Below, one piece after another: positions 35,727 through 47,591 of a stretch of DNA of 64,000 nt. Source of the stretch: Pyrrhosoma nymphula (lineage: Eukaryota > Arthropoda > Insecta > Odonata > Coenagrionidae); assembly GCA_963573305.1 (NCBI GenBank), contig OY754329.1, positions 47,388,417-47,452,416 of the forward strand, given 5' to 3'. A model generated the notes under the pieces. That model searched no databases. It saw only the letters and a list, made by a program, of their open reading frames with translations, and was not told the origin of the DNA. Each line of letters opens with the position of its first letter. The first letter of the stretch is position 1. The translations under genes and the position numbers were made by a program.

Positions 35727-36848
35727 TTTGAATATACTTCTTTCTACTTAATTTGCCTTTCGTCATTCCTGTCTTGCCTTTTTTATTTGTTATTCGTCAC
35801 TTCTGCTATCCACCAGGTAGTCACATTCCTTTCCAGGAAAAACCCCCGGTCCTAAGAGTACGTGAATGACGCTCGCCGCCAGCCACTACGGTAGGGACCT
35901 AGAACACGGCCACCTGAGATTAAAGGAGCCAACGACAGAAAGAAAGCATACGAAAGGTTCGGCGAGTTTTTCGGCGTCGGAAAATGTACCCACTAATTCC
36001 AGGAGTAACAAAGGCAATAGGCTTTTCTGCTCTCATAATAACCAAAATTCTTTCCTCCTCTCTTTTGCATCCCACGGAGTAATTTCCCTAAAGCTAAAGA
36101 ATAGGTGATTTGGAAATGATTTTACAGCTTGAGCACGGTGCATCCTCTGTACGGCTTTTAGAAATAGTGTGCCGACACTTCGGTGACAAAAAAGGTCTGG
36201 GCGAACGTGCGTGTCTCTAGTGAGAGCTCAAAACAATTAGGTGAGTGATGGTCAGGACTAACCTTTTTCCATTGTCGCACCACTGGCCGCTGTAACATCT
36301 CCTTCTGGGAATGGAAGCAATGCTGATCACATTCCTAACATCTAGTTGTCATGTTTTAATAATGAATACCATAATAATGTAAACAACGGCAGAATGAAAG
36401 AGACATTTGAAATCCTATTCCTCTGTCAATTTCAACTGAAAGTCAAATTCAAAGACAATTTGAAAGAAGAACAGCTCCGCTATGGACGAATGACACCCAA
36501 ATGAAGTAAAAAGGCGTGAAGTACTGATCAAAAGGTGCGCTGATATATCTTAGTTGATGTTAATAAATATCAGTGATCTATAGGAGAAGATAATGATGAG
36601 AAAACTTGACTCCAGTACAGAAAGAAGTAATGGGTCAAAATGATCCATAGCCGTCCTTCTAGATATAACATCAATTAAAAAATTAAGCAACAACAATAAT
36701 GAAATTTTCTTTCTATACTAGTAAAATATAAGTAAAACTGCACAAAGTCACAAAATATAAAAAGAATGTAATCTCAAATAAGTAGTTAAATTTGATTTCG
36801 AACAAGTGTTATGGGTCAAAATGACCTATCCTGTCCTTCTAGTGTTAA

Positions 36849-37573
36849 CGTAGTGTAGAATAACAACTGAATAAATTTTCAATCAAATGAAATACATTCA
36901 CAAGTAGGCCGTCTTGGTGGGTAAAACTGAACTAGTATAAACGAAAAAGATGAACACTTCCTGAATGAAAAAAGAACTGCTAAGAAGGACTTTAGTCAGA
37001 ATGAGACTCTCTTCAAGAATTATGAAATCTGAATGTTATTAATATTCAGCAAATGCAAGTATTTGATAATAAAATCGAAAAGGAGTCATTACCTTAATTT
37101 GTGAATTTACTCTAATAGGGGAAAAATTCCCGCACTCGAAATATTACAATTCCATCCTACGGATTCATTGGAGAAAGATTAGGACCTCAGAGCGGTTACA
37201 ATCTCCGACGACGGCTCCCATACCCTCATTAAGGCAAACAAAAACTTTTGATCATCATGATGGAATTACTGCTTTCTTTATGGGGGGCGGAGAACTATTA
37301 ACATTCATCCCCGACCTCTATCATCCTGAAGAAAACATCGGGAAAGTTTTAACGTAAGCTTATAATTCCTCAAGAATTAAAATTAGCAGATGTAGTACTA
37401 TTTTCACTATATTTTTACAATTACAACAGATGTATCGGCGTATTACATCACTATCATCATGTACAATATACTCGATATTATACGTGATGATGGCGATACA
37501 ATACGCCGAAGCAAGTGTTGTTATTGTAAAAAATGAAGCGGAGAGTACTACATATGTTTCATCTCATTTTTAT
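36849..37573. other. No gene recognised
   Basis: AT-rich sequence between the piggyBac-like element and the Penelope-like ends. Confidence 0.5.
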
Positions 37574-38010
37574 CGATCATGGTTTCGACATACAATGTAT
37601 TTTTTAAGACCTTGAAAATGACATTGTATGCCAAAACCATAGTCCGTTAAAATTAAAAATTGTGGAATGTACATACATACAAAGCGACCATTTTAAATAA
37701 AACAAAGATGGTAAATTTCCACACAGTATATTATCAACCACAGTATATTAACAAACACCGACCAAGGTTTCGGCACGTAATGCCATTCTCAAGGTACATA
37801 TTTCTCAAATGCTCCACATTATATACCCCGGGATGGAGGCCAGGGGGTGGGGGGGTGGGAGGTATTAAGTCACAGAGGGGAGGGGGAATACAAGAGGAAA
37901 AGGGAGGGGGGTGGTTTGATAATATACATTGTTGATAATATACTGTGTGGAAATTTACCATCTTTGTTTTATTTAAAATGGACATTTCATATTTCCACAA
38001 TGTCAAGCCT
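37574..38010 (-). mobile_element. Penelope-like element terminal fragments, rearranged
   Basis: It contains three hammerhead-like ends. Minus at about 37760-37796: stem II GGCA-TTACG-TGCC, then GAAACC and GGTC. Minus at about 37574-37612: ACAT-TGT-ATGT, C, then GAAACC. Plus at about 37609-37645: the same end inverted. A G-rich tract follows at 37829-37915, the same order seen in the other two Penelope copies. No endonuclease or RT coding remains. The region is wrapped in a long perfect inverted repeat. Confidence 0.55.
37688..37981. repeat. Perfect 51-bp inverted repeat
   Basis: 37688-37738 is the exact reverse complement of 37931-37981 and encloses a Penelope-like terminus plus the G-rich tract. 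Similarity extends outward with an indel to about 37666 and 38000 (ATTGTGGAA blocks). Perfect identity over 51 bp implies a recent origin or gene conversion. Confidence 0.93.
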
Positions 38011-41000
38011 GATACGCTTCTATATACAAAGCGAGTAGTTATTTCATGCGTCTAAAGTTCAAGTTACAGCAGAGGTACTTTATTTGCTATCTGGTAATCC
38101 CCTGCTTCAAGAGAACCTTTTTCCACAGTTTCGGGTAATATAAATCATGTAATTCAAATGCCCGTGCATGAGTTGCTTTTCATGAACGTCCACTGAAATA
38201 TGAGCTAATCCTTACTAGGGATAAAGTATTTTTTCCACACCGGGTAAATTTTACTCCATAATTACAATCAAATTAGTGAACAACTATGTCATATCAATAA
38301 AAAAGGGAATGAAAGTAGTTGGCACACCAGTGATAAGAAATAACCTAGCTATGGTGTACAATAAAAGAAAAAAAGAGACTGATCAAAACATGAGCTATAC
38401 TTCAATTTAAACGTTTGTTTTTTTCAAGAAAACGCCGAAAGAAAACGAGAGAGGATGGGAGTGGTTGGTAAAAGTTTGTTTTTATCGAAAAATATTTCCA
38501 GAAGCTATATTCAATCCACAAAAATCTAACAGACATTTTAAAAGTTTCCTTGAACGAAAGGGAAAAGACAATCAAACGTTGGAACGCTGAAAATATCAGA
38601 TGAAATCTTCCTTTACATAAAATTAAAAAGTCCATTACCGGAGGCAACCAAAGATTTTGAAGAAAAAAAAACGAAAATAACTTTCATAACGAAATTTAGT
38701 TGTGATAACAGGGTCAACTTTCCGATCTCATTTTGTCTTTCATTTTTCTTTATTCCATCACTGAGACCTCACTCAACTTATCTTACTTACACCTCTCCGA
38801 CAGATTTATCTTTTTGTTTCCTGAAATACGCGCAACTAGAGTAAACCCATACAACCACTGATGGTTCACTAAAAGCTGAAGACGTGAATAGCTACATTCC
38901 TACAAACTAGCTAACTAGTTAACTAGCAAACTTCCTACTTCGGACCCTTGGATCGAAACTAGCCAAGTTCTTGAGCTGGAGAGCACTAATGGATTTGAAG
39001 CGGATTCTGTCGATGCTTGGCGTATACGGCGTATCCTATTGCACCAATATAACTTATAATAATCGCTTTAGAGTGAAAACTATCTCGACTTGGGAACGGT
39101 TTTACGCATATTTATGACAGTGCATTCATATTTTCGCAAGGTAGAAACATAAAAATTATATTTATTAGAGACCAAAGAAAATTTACATTTCACATTTTGG
39201 AGAAACACAATTAGGGTTATTCATTTAATGAAAATTATGCAGATTAAAGGCACAAAAATTATTCCTGTCGTCTACCGTAGTGCCTTAACCATGTAGTAGG
39301 AAGTAAAAACTGACGCATGCGATAGTAATTTTCAGATTTAGTAATTTTCAGTTTCCATGGCAAAAAAGTGGGATGGGGATCAAGAAGTATATTTCCGTTT
39401 TGAGCGATGGCATTACAAATTAGAGCATCACGTGGAAGTGATGCCCATCCTAATGAAAACTGGGCTACGTCTGCGAACTACAAGAAAGGTCAAATTAAAT
39501 TCGCCACCGGAAAAATCACCTCCTAAAAGTTTCAAACTTGAAATGCCAGAGCTAACGACTTCCATTAACGTAAAAAAATCAATATTAACTTCTCAAAGAT
39601 TAAGAGTCATAAGATTCATGGTGCAGAGTTTGGGAAAGTTGTAATTGACCCAAAATACTGAATACTGTATTTTACTCGGAATTTCTTATGCCTGATTTTG
39701 GCAATTGTCATGATTCCTCTTACTGATTAAATGTTTCATTTCTGCTGTCTGAAAATTTAAATACGGGAAAAAATGAACGGAAGCTGAACTCTCAGTTAAT
39801 TCAGCCATGCCTTATCATTCATTTAAATAATTCACACTCATGAGGGACATAGTAAACAAATCTTTTTGAGGTACTCAACGGGTTACATAGAACACCGAAT
39901 ACAAATAAAAGTGTAACTACGTAAAATTGTTGCAATAAAGGAAATAAAATTAACTGCAGCAGTAATTATAATTTACATTACAAAATACTGGTTAAAGTAA
40001 AAAATAAAACTATTTAAATAGAATCCAGCTAATTTTAGAGCACCTTAAATGCATACACAGCGAAAATACAGGATAATTACGGCTTGTAAGGTTATAATTG
40101 CGTTTCAATTTCATTTCCATCTTACGTACACTAATAAGAACGTGAATTAAACCATAAAATAATAAAAATGCTAATTATATTTGGGCAGGATGTATTGCAT
40201 AGTACGCTTTGAGTCTTACAAAACCCAAAATATCTCAAGTGAACGCTTGATCAAGGGCTGGAAAAGATATAACCTCAAAAACACAACCTCAGGGAGATAT
40301 TTGGTGAAAGCGATAAGATAAAACGGCTGGAGGTTAAGAGTGTCCCCTAGTGCATGACCTATCGCTCCTGAACTCCGCCGAACATCCCTTTCCATCTCTA
40401 GGAAGTAATGGACGACGAGACATCCGTAATTTATTTTCGCCCCCCTCCAGTACAACCGTCTGCCACTTGTCTTCTGGATCCTGATCGTGGGGGATCACTT
40501 CCCTCGTGGAATTAGTTCACATCCTTCTCGAGTCGGTGAGTAAAAGCGGAAAAGGGCTTATTTGTTTGGATCGGTATGAACTTATGAAAAAGTATTTGTA
40601 TGAAAATAGATGGAAGAATTCATGGCTTATCATTAATGGCTTATTTAACATGCTCAAAATAAATCACCCTAACATTATTCCCAAATTAAGACTCCGCAGT
40701 GACATTTTGCTAGCATTGTTCGAAGCATTAGTATAAACGTTAGCTTCATTAATGATTTTACGGGAACTTATCGAGCCACGAGGCACTAAGTGAAACGAGA
40801 GTTTAATAAATCAAAGTATTTCACTGAGAAATGTAACACTGGTAATGATTAGCGCTTCCATTATTCTCTCTATAATTTTCACAGTAAGTTCAACCCACTG
40901 ACGCCCATTGTATTGACTACTAGCGATTTCCTTCTCTCCATGAACAAAGGTTCATCTAATATATTTGAATGAAGCTAATATTTTCATAATTGGATTGCAT

Positions 41001-41316
41001 TATGTCATTTATCACTCTTCTTTGTAAAGTGGCAAATCTTTTGAACATTTTTATCAAGAGTAATTTCATCGGTTCATTTTAATACCTTGTCCACCTCCCC
41101 ACAAGTAACAATATAATTCCCCACACCCTTTCCTTATAATACGATCATAGTATATTTCAATCTCCAAAATCATCAAGTACCTAAGGTTTTAAAAGTATTA
41201 AAATACATCTTTATATGTTTAAATTATAATTATCTCCGAGCATGTTCATTTAGAAGCAACACTCGAGTTTCCATTGGGAGAAAAATCGGAAACATGAATT
41301 AGAGATATATAAAATG
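38011..41316. other. About 3.3 kb without a recognised gene
   Basis: AT-rich sequence with only short frames (the longest 95 codons at 39357-39644, no recognisable domain). No RNA gene or matched repeat was found. Confidence 0.5.
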
Positions 41317-41660
41317 ACTGTGCTTCGTTGGTTTGGCCATGCAGAGAGAATGGATGAGAGTCGAATAAAGTAACAAATTTATGATTTTAGAATGAATGGG
41401 GTGAGAGAATGAGATATACCGAAAAAGTCATGGGTAAATGTGCTGGAAGGAGAAATATTGGGAGCCTCAAGACTAGGAATGCGTGTATGAAGCAATGCAT
41501 GAATATTTAAAAAAAACGAAAGAGGTAGGCAAGGAGAGGATATTAGGGAGAAGTCCGTTGAAAGGTAGCTCGTTTCCTAAGCCTAAAAATAATAACTAAG
41601 TTCTTTGACTGTGCCTAACTAAAAAGGGAATGACGAGATCAGTAACTAAGTACGTTTGAA
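41317..41660 (+). pseudogene. RTE-type non-LTR 3' fragment, copy A
   Basis: The translation reads LRWFGHAERMDESRIK, the conserved tail of RTE-like ORFs, followed by a decayed remainder with stops. The DNA is clearly related to 53869-54340, including the closing AAGGGAATGACGA block. Only the 3' end remains. Confidence 0.75.
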
Positions 41661-42309
41661 AAATCGGAGATGCCGAATATCACGGCTCCCAATTACTTTC
41701 CGAAATATAATCCATTATTAGCTATTGCATATCCATTAGTGTTCGACGATGACCGCGTCCTCCATTCCTTGGAAAAAAGGTCGATCCAACGAGGCAGCCG
41801 CAGCTGAAGGGTCAAGGAGTTTCCCGCGTGACTCCGTCTATCAAAACAAATGAGAAATCAAACATTTCCTTAGCGATGTTTAAAAAAAACTACTACTCTC
41901 ACTAACGACATTCGTTAGATACGAAAGGAATAAGTTTTATGCTAAATATGCAGGCAGAGTATTCAATTAAAACAGTTTTAACGAATACTTTTTCCAGCCC
42001 GAAAACCCGATCGCAGCGCCTATTCCATAAAACTAACGCATTATGACTCCAATAATTTATAGCAGTAATTTGCATATGACTCAAAATATTGAACGGCCCT
42101 TAACGTGAATACTATTTAATTTCCTGTCTATAACCTTTTTTTATTATTCTGCTGCTATTAATGCTGTTATTTATGTCCGACAGAAAATATGTTATTCTTC
42201 CTTAAGGGTTTATGAGAAAGTTATTCTAAGTTTATGACTCGACGTATACGAGTGAAACTGCAGCATATGAGTAGTTCCGTTGAGGAATTTGATTTTATAG
42301 GGCCGGATA

Positions 42310-42364
<55 letters not shown>

Positions 42365-44680
42365 CTCCTGTACTCCTGGATAGTGTAATATGTGATACTT
42401 GTTTTCAGACTCTGTTATTCAATTACTTTCTGCCCGAGAAATCGGCAAGTCCTTCACCTGGAAAACTCCAAAAATTAAGAGACACCTGCTATTTAGCAAG
42501 TTTATTTCTCATAAGCAAATATTTTGAAACCGAAGTAATTAATTTTACTTTGCAATCTAATTAGTTTCCATTTTCAAATTTTCCTTCCTTCCAAACCCAT
42601 AAACCTTTTTCACCTGCATCCCTCTTTCATTGAGTTGTAACAGGCAATTGAATTGTCACGGGCAACGTTACTTTTACATCAGACCTCGGAAAATGTGGAA
42701 AAGTTACTCAACCTAACACACCGAGTTCACCGAGAGATGAAGAAGAAATTAGAAAGATGTTACACCAGTTAATGGAAAAGCTAATACTGTTTTAAGATGT
42801 GGTTAAAAAGTATATAAATGTTCTTTGAAAATCATGTTACACTGCTAAAATCAAAAACAATTGTTATATCTCCCTATTTCGATAGGGAAGCCAAAAACTT
42901 TTTTCCATAAAAAGGAATGTTTTGCATTTAACAGAATAAACCAAGCAGAAGATTTTCTAAGTAAGCACTAATTAAAATAAGAGCTTTTAAAAATAAAATT
43001 CAGTTGTTATCGAAGAAATATCAAGGCTAGGTTTTCAACGAGTGTGGGAGAGGTGAAATAATTATCAAATGACAGACACTTGCTTCGCAAACTTACAAGA
43101 AATACATACCAACTTGAATGAGAGACATCAAAATGAAAAGGTAGGTCTCACATAGTTTGACGAATTCCGATCTCCAGAATTTATAAACACTAGTTGGCGC
43201 CTCAGGCAGGTACAAAATGTGTATACGCATTATTCTGTACAACTTTGAATCGCAATTTCTTACAGAAAAGCTGGGCAGACGATAGGATTTAGTCAAAAGA
43301 ATGGCTATTGTGTTTATTGTTATTTATTTAGTGACTCTAGTGTTATTTCAACCTAAAGTTAATGAAGGAACTACTTACAGGAGAACGTTTCATGCAAACG
43401 GCTTCCAGAGGCATGTTGCATTCGATTTGGTGCGCAGTAGAAGTGCCATGCCATATTCGCAGTGAATACTGAGAACTGAGGGCCGTGCTGCTGCGGGAGT
43501 GGTTGATAACACTCTAGAGACTGACACACTAAAATCTTTAGGCTTGAATTATCTCGATGATTTTCGCGGAAAAACTTTAGCATTCAAAACATCAGTATGC
43601 CAATATGTCCTCTTCGAACGACTACGCTTGACTTCTTTTTTCTACCCTAAAAATTACAAGCAATTAAAATGAAGCTGGCTTGGTAGTCGCCCGGATATCT
43701 CTAGAATGAAATCGTTTTCCCATATGCCTGCGTTATTCCTCCTCTTTTGCTCCACTTCCCCCAGCGAAAAGCGCAAGAGCCACAAAAGCGCGGTTAAACA
43801 GATGATTACAGATTCGCAAGATCAGATGACAAATAGCACTGGAGTCGCGCACGTCCCAGACAGCGATGAATTGATGACACTCATTTGTTAGTCCGTATGA
43901 AAATGACGCGCATAGGTAAGTCCCACCGCTCGGTGAGCCTTCCGCCGCAGCGGTAGGAAAAATAAATGAAATACGGCACGCGAGACCCTTATTTTTAGTT
44001 CTCCCTTACATTTTGTTCCAGCTGGCAGGGAATAATTACGGCACGAAAATACATCACGTCCATATTTTAGTTTCTCATGGTTTTTGGAGTAGTGTAAATT
44101 TTATAGACATTTCATATTCATCATTGCACTAAAATAGCGCCACAACTAGAACTAAGTCATAATGTATGAAAGCATCATCAACAATTTTGAAACGCTTCAA
44201 GCATGTGTCCTCGTAGTGATTTTTTTAAACAATGGTATGTTGCTTTTCTGGTTCTCGGGGCGTAGAACTTTGGGATTTGTTTAGATCTAGGTCATTTAAA
44301 CTGAACCTTTTATTCATAACGTGTTTGAATAACTTTTGGGAAGGAATTTATTGATTTGGAAAATGTATGCCTCACCATGACCGTGATTGATGATCACTCA
44401 GTTTTACGAGATGCTTATCTATCGAGGTATTCCAGCGTATTTTTAAAGCGAATCATGACTAAATGAAACACGGAGAACTTCAATTGAGGTATTTATCTCC
44501 CTAGTAATGACGCTAAACGTTTCAACATGGTCATGATAAAATTTTATATGTGGATTTTCAAAGTGTTTCATTTAATTAGATTCTTAGCGTTATATTACAA
44601 TTATATCAACTTCTGACCACAGCGCGCATGTTTCCGGTATAGATTACCGCCTTATTCACCACATTGGCTACACAGTTAAT
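41661..44680. other. No gene recognised; one dinucleotide repeat
   Basis: An uninterrupted (AT)25 run lies at 42313-42362. Otherwise AT-rich sequence without supported coding or RNA genes. Confidence 0.5.
42313..42362. repeat. (AT)25 microsatellite
   Basis: A pure AT dinucleotide run of 50 bp. A plus-strand frame of alternating Ile and Tyr through it is an artefact. Confidence 0.97.
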
Positions 44681-45160
44681 CAGGGGCGGATCCAGGATTT
44701 TTCTTGGGGGGGGGGCACAAGGGTCTGATGGGCAAACGGTCTTCTCATATTTGGGATTAAAAAACAACATACAACAATTAATGTACGAAATATACTTTTT
44801 ATTTTAATATAGAGATTACTAATATGCAAATATAAATTAGTTACATATATAATAACGGCAGTTTTCTATTATGTTTCCTGCTGAAGAGTTCCAGTACTTC
44901 ATTAACGTTCATTTTTGACACAATGTCTTCCTTCCCACTTGGGCGATGTTTTTTTTCGAGCGCTGACTAACGAATGACCAATGACTGGCAAATCTGACTT
45001 CTTGACTTGTCCTTCAGGCTAAAATGAATGAGGCTCCGTAATACACAAAACAAAACGAACGTAATTATAACGGGACCGTATTAAAAATCTTGTCCATTAT
45101 TTAAGCGTCTGGGGGGGGGCACGTGCCCCCGTGCCCCCCTACCCCCTAAATCCGCCTATG
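44681..45160. mobile_element. hAT-type MITE with perfect 8-bp target duplication
   Basis: This 480-bp element starts CAGGGGCGGATCCAGG and ends CTAAATCCGCCTATG; the ends are inverted (GCGGAT.../...ATCCGC). It is flanked by CAGTTAAT at 44673-44680 and 45161-45168. An 8-bp duplication and CAG-type ends fit the hAT superfamily. G-rich runs lie just inside both ends. The interior is AT-rich and non-coding, so it would depend on a hAT transposase in trans. Confidence 0.9.
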
Positions 45161-45599
45161 CAGTTAATGGTGTTATTGTGTGGTATCATCCACAGCGGAC
45201 GTTTTATCATATGGTGACAGATTGCAGAGTGGATTCGATAAAAGTGCGACCCAACTTCCATTCCCAGATGGGAATGTAGGTTCTAATGATAGCGCAGTAT
45301 TTTACCCCATTAAAATTCGACAGTTATGGCAGGGAACTCTGGGGAATATTTTCTTTTCCAAAGAAGGACCTGGGGAAGGACCTAACCAAATAAATTTCCG
45401 CTCATTTTTCGTCCAGTCTCTCCTAAAACCCCTCTAGGACTCAGTAAGGGGTTCAGTCCTCCTAGGAATGGCCTAGATAATATTTAATTCCAGCTGCGCC
45501 GCAAATAGATCGGAGGACGGTGTCCTATTAATGCTGCGTTCCTAGGTAGCGCAGCAACTCGCTATAAACTAGGTCACCTCACCCGAGCGTTTGAAAAAC
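45161..45599. other. No gene recognised
   Basis: The 8-bp target copy is followed by unassigned sequence. It may include the decayed upstream part of the CR1-like copy that follows. Confidence 0.4.
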
Positions 45600-46150
45600 T
45601 AATAGCTCCCCATACATTCGCCTTCAATGATTTCCGACGAAGTTGATCATATTTTACGACCGCCAACGTACTATGGTAGATTAGATCATAAAAATAAAAT
45701 AAGAGAGATAGACTGTAGAACAGATAGATTTAAAATGTCGTTTTTTCCGCGAGCGATAAGAGACTATAACGGCTGTGTAAGGACTTAGAAATAGATTAGT
45801 TGACTGGTAGTGTAGCTTACTAACTTATGTATTTCTTAAAGCATGTTTACGGAGTTTTATGGTGTTTCTTAAAGCATGTTTTGCATGTTCTAGCTTCATA
45901 GGCAGATTGCCCTCTTAAGTAGCATGTAGAATATTATGTGTCATCGTACATGTGTGGCGTGCATGTGGGGATTCTCTTGCATGCTGCATGATGGTTTTTA
46001 GTTAATGATGGAATTGGTTAGTATCCTTAATATTCATGACCGTGCGTGTGCATGTGGCGGTCCGCTTGCATGCTGCATTTTGGTGACTTGTCACCCCCTG
46101 CCAAACACCCTAGAGGTGGCTCGCAGGGTAATATGTAGATGTAGATGTAT
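45600..46150 (+). pseudogene. CR1/L2-like non-LTR element 3' end, copy A
   Basis: The translation near 45686-45775 gives NKIREIDCRTDRFKMSFF then P.AIRDYNGC. This is the C-terminal block of CR1/L2-type ORF2 (RTDR...SFFPRTIRDWN). The 3' region holds tandem-like GCTTGCATGCTGCAT units and the family's signature CACCCCCTGCCAAACACC, then GAGGTGGCTCGCAGGGTA. It ends in ATGTAGATGTAGATGTA, a short tandem-repeat tail typical of CR1/L2. Three inverted relatives occur downstream. Confidence 0.78.
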
Positions 46151-46740
46151 AGGCAGTTCCTTATCATGCATGCAGCCACACCGACACGTATTTCATTAAG
46201 AGAATCATTTTGACCTCATTTGATTTACTGTATTCGCATCATCTGCATTTGTGAAGAATTAAGCTCATTCCATCTAACATCATCCACATAAATACATACA
46301 TAGCACTGTTCGTAGAACGAAAGATATAGTCATTTGGCCGCCTCTAAGTTGCACGTTTCCTAACCCGTATCTCGCACCTTTTTCTTCAACTGTGAAGGAC
46401 TCAGTTCACATTTCACATTTTACGGCCCCTACTTAAAACACACGACAAGCAAATGGAAAACATATTTTTTTAAATATTAAATAATGCTAAATATCCTCAC
46501 TATCCAGACTTCCTTCAAATATGGATTGCATCATTAAATATCACCATTTTTTGTCTAATTTGAAGGCTTTAGAAATTATTTCACTACTTAAAATCATGTC
46601 AAAAACATTATAAAGAAGACTAATTACGGTTACACGCACAAAGTTTTATATTTTTACCTCAAATGTACAAGTATAATCTAAATTTCATTATCATCTTGTA
46701 AACAAATACGCAAGATGCTTTGCACTATTCCACTGGATAA
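46151..46740. other. No gene recognised
   Basis: AT-rich spacer between the CR1-like tail and a Penelope-like terminus. Confidence 0.5.
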
Positions 46741-46800
46741 ATTTGATTCATTAAGTCGACATGTTTCACTGCACTGCAGCATCATCAGGACTGAATACAA
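46741..46800 (-). ncRNA. Hammerhead ribozyme, near-consensus
   Basis: Minus strand: CTGATGA core at 46788-46782, one extra T, stem II GCTGC-AGT-GCAGT (46780-46768), GAAA (46767-46764), self-complementary CATG as minimal stem III, TC. AGTC before the core pairs with GACT after the expected cleavage site as stem I, with an outer ATTC/GAAT pairing. All core boxes match the hammerhead consensus. Short stem III is a known feature of Penelope-associated hammerheads. Predicted, not tested. Confidence 0.65.
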
Positions 46801-47345
46801 GATAACCAATTCGGAATATATAGTCACATGGGGAGGGAGGAAGGATGGGTAAGGAGGGAGGGGATGAAGGAAGATAGCGTTGTATGAAACTTGGCCTTTC
46901 AGGTGGGAGGGAGAGCGTTGGAGGCGGGGGTGAGGGAATGGGTGGGGGTTTTGGGCTGAGCGTGGCTCTGAGGAGAGGAGGGGGTGGGGGAGAGGATGAC
47001 TGACCGAAGGTGATGGGAGGGTTTGTTTGGGATTAACTGTGGGAGGTCGAGGAGTGGGGAATGGAAGGGAAGAACGTGGTCATTAGTGATTTGTTCCTTT
47101 CTCCTCACGGTCAATATGACGTACAATTGTTCCAAAATATCCATTCTGGTCCCCTTGTTCTCCAAATGTGTCATCTCCAGGATGAAGTCAGCCGGATTTC
47201 CTTCAGCCAGGAGGTGAGCCGCGAACTGTGACTTCCCCTCCTTCTTCTTTGGTCCATTGTGTTTATGGGGTCTTTCACTTTGGAGAGTAGGTATTTGAGG
47301 TTTGTTTTGTTGTGGAAGGCTGGTTTGATGCCAAGGTGTTTCAGA
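46741..47345 (-). mobile_element. 5'-truncated Penelope-like element, copy 2
   Basis: On the minus strand, from about 47345, this has a linker (LGIKPAFHNKTNLKYLLSKV), a GIY-YIG C-terminal part (FAAHLLAEGNPADFILEM at about 47226-47173, then MDILEQLYVI), a C-rich tract and a terminal hammerhead. The GVY/YVGQT core is deleted. The block order matches 30235-31175. Frame breaks occur near 47230. Confidence 0.75.
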
Positions 47346-47591
47346 TATTTGCCTTATCTTAGCGAAGTATTCCCAATGTAATTTATTTTACGCCAGCGTT
47401 GGGATTTTTCTGGCCCGACTGAATAAATTTGTTGAAATTTTGGGAAATGAATTTTGGGAGTAAATTTGTTGAAAATTTGGGGAATCTATTTGTGCATGCG
47501 ATGAAAGGTACAAACTAAAATTTCTGCCATTTTGGACGCTCAGTTTGTTTGACAATGGTTTGAGTAAGTCATTGTGAGTGTTTTTGTGAAA

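Larger units (their letters stand above)
35294..35830 (-). pseudogene. piggyBac-like transposase C-terminal remnant, split by insertion
   Basis: When the 35515-35726 insertion and one target copy are disregarded, the minus-strand frame reads through the junction (GKLSRKKYIQRLVEEVVE). That matches the end of the piggyBac catalytic region. After a frameshift near 35410 a cysteine-rich tail appears (SCQLCSQCNRSICGKC), like the C-terminal cysteine-rich finger of piggyBac transposases. DDD catalytic residues are not seen. Homology is recognised by pattern only. Confidence 0.55.
34894..36848 (-). mobile_element. Degenerate piggyBac-like transposon
   Basis: Inverted ends lie at 34894-34930 (CCTAGAAGGACGGGCAGG, then GTCATTTTGACCCATAAC) and 36808-36844 (the complement, CACTAGAAGGACAGGA inward). 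The right end abuts TTAA at 36845-36848, the piggyBac target site, and C..CTAGAA is the piggyBac-type terminus. The left TTAA is mutated. A second copy of the terminal motif lies inside at 36629-36664. The interior holds a transposase C-terminal remnant on the minus strand that is interrupted by a 212-bp insertion. Most of the transposase is missing. Confidence 0.65.

Noticed and set aside
42310..42564. 84-codon frame starting with Ile-Tyr repeats
   Set aside because: Produced by the (AT)25 microsatellite.
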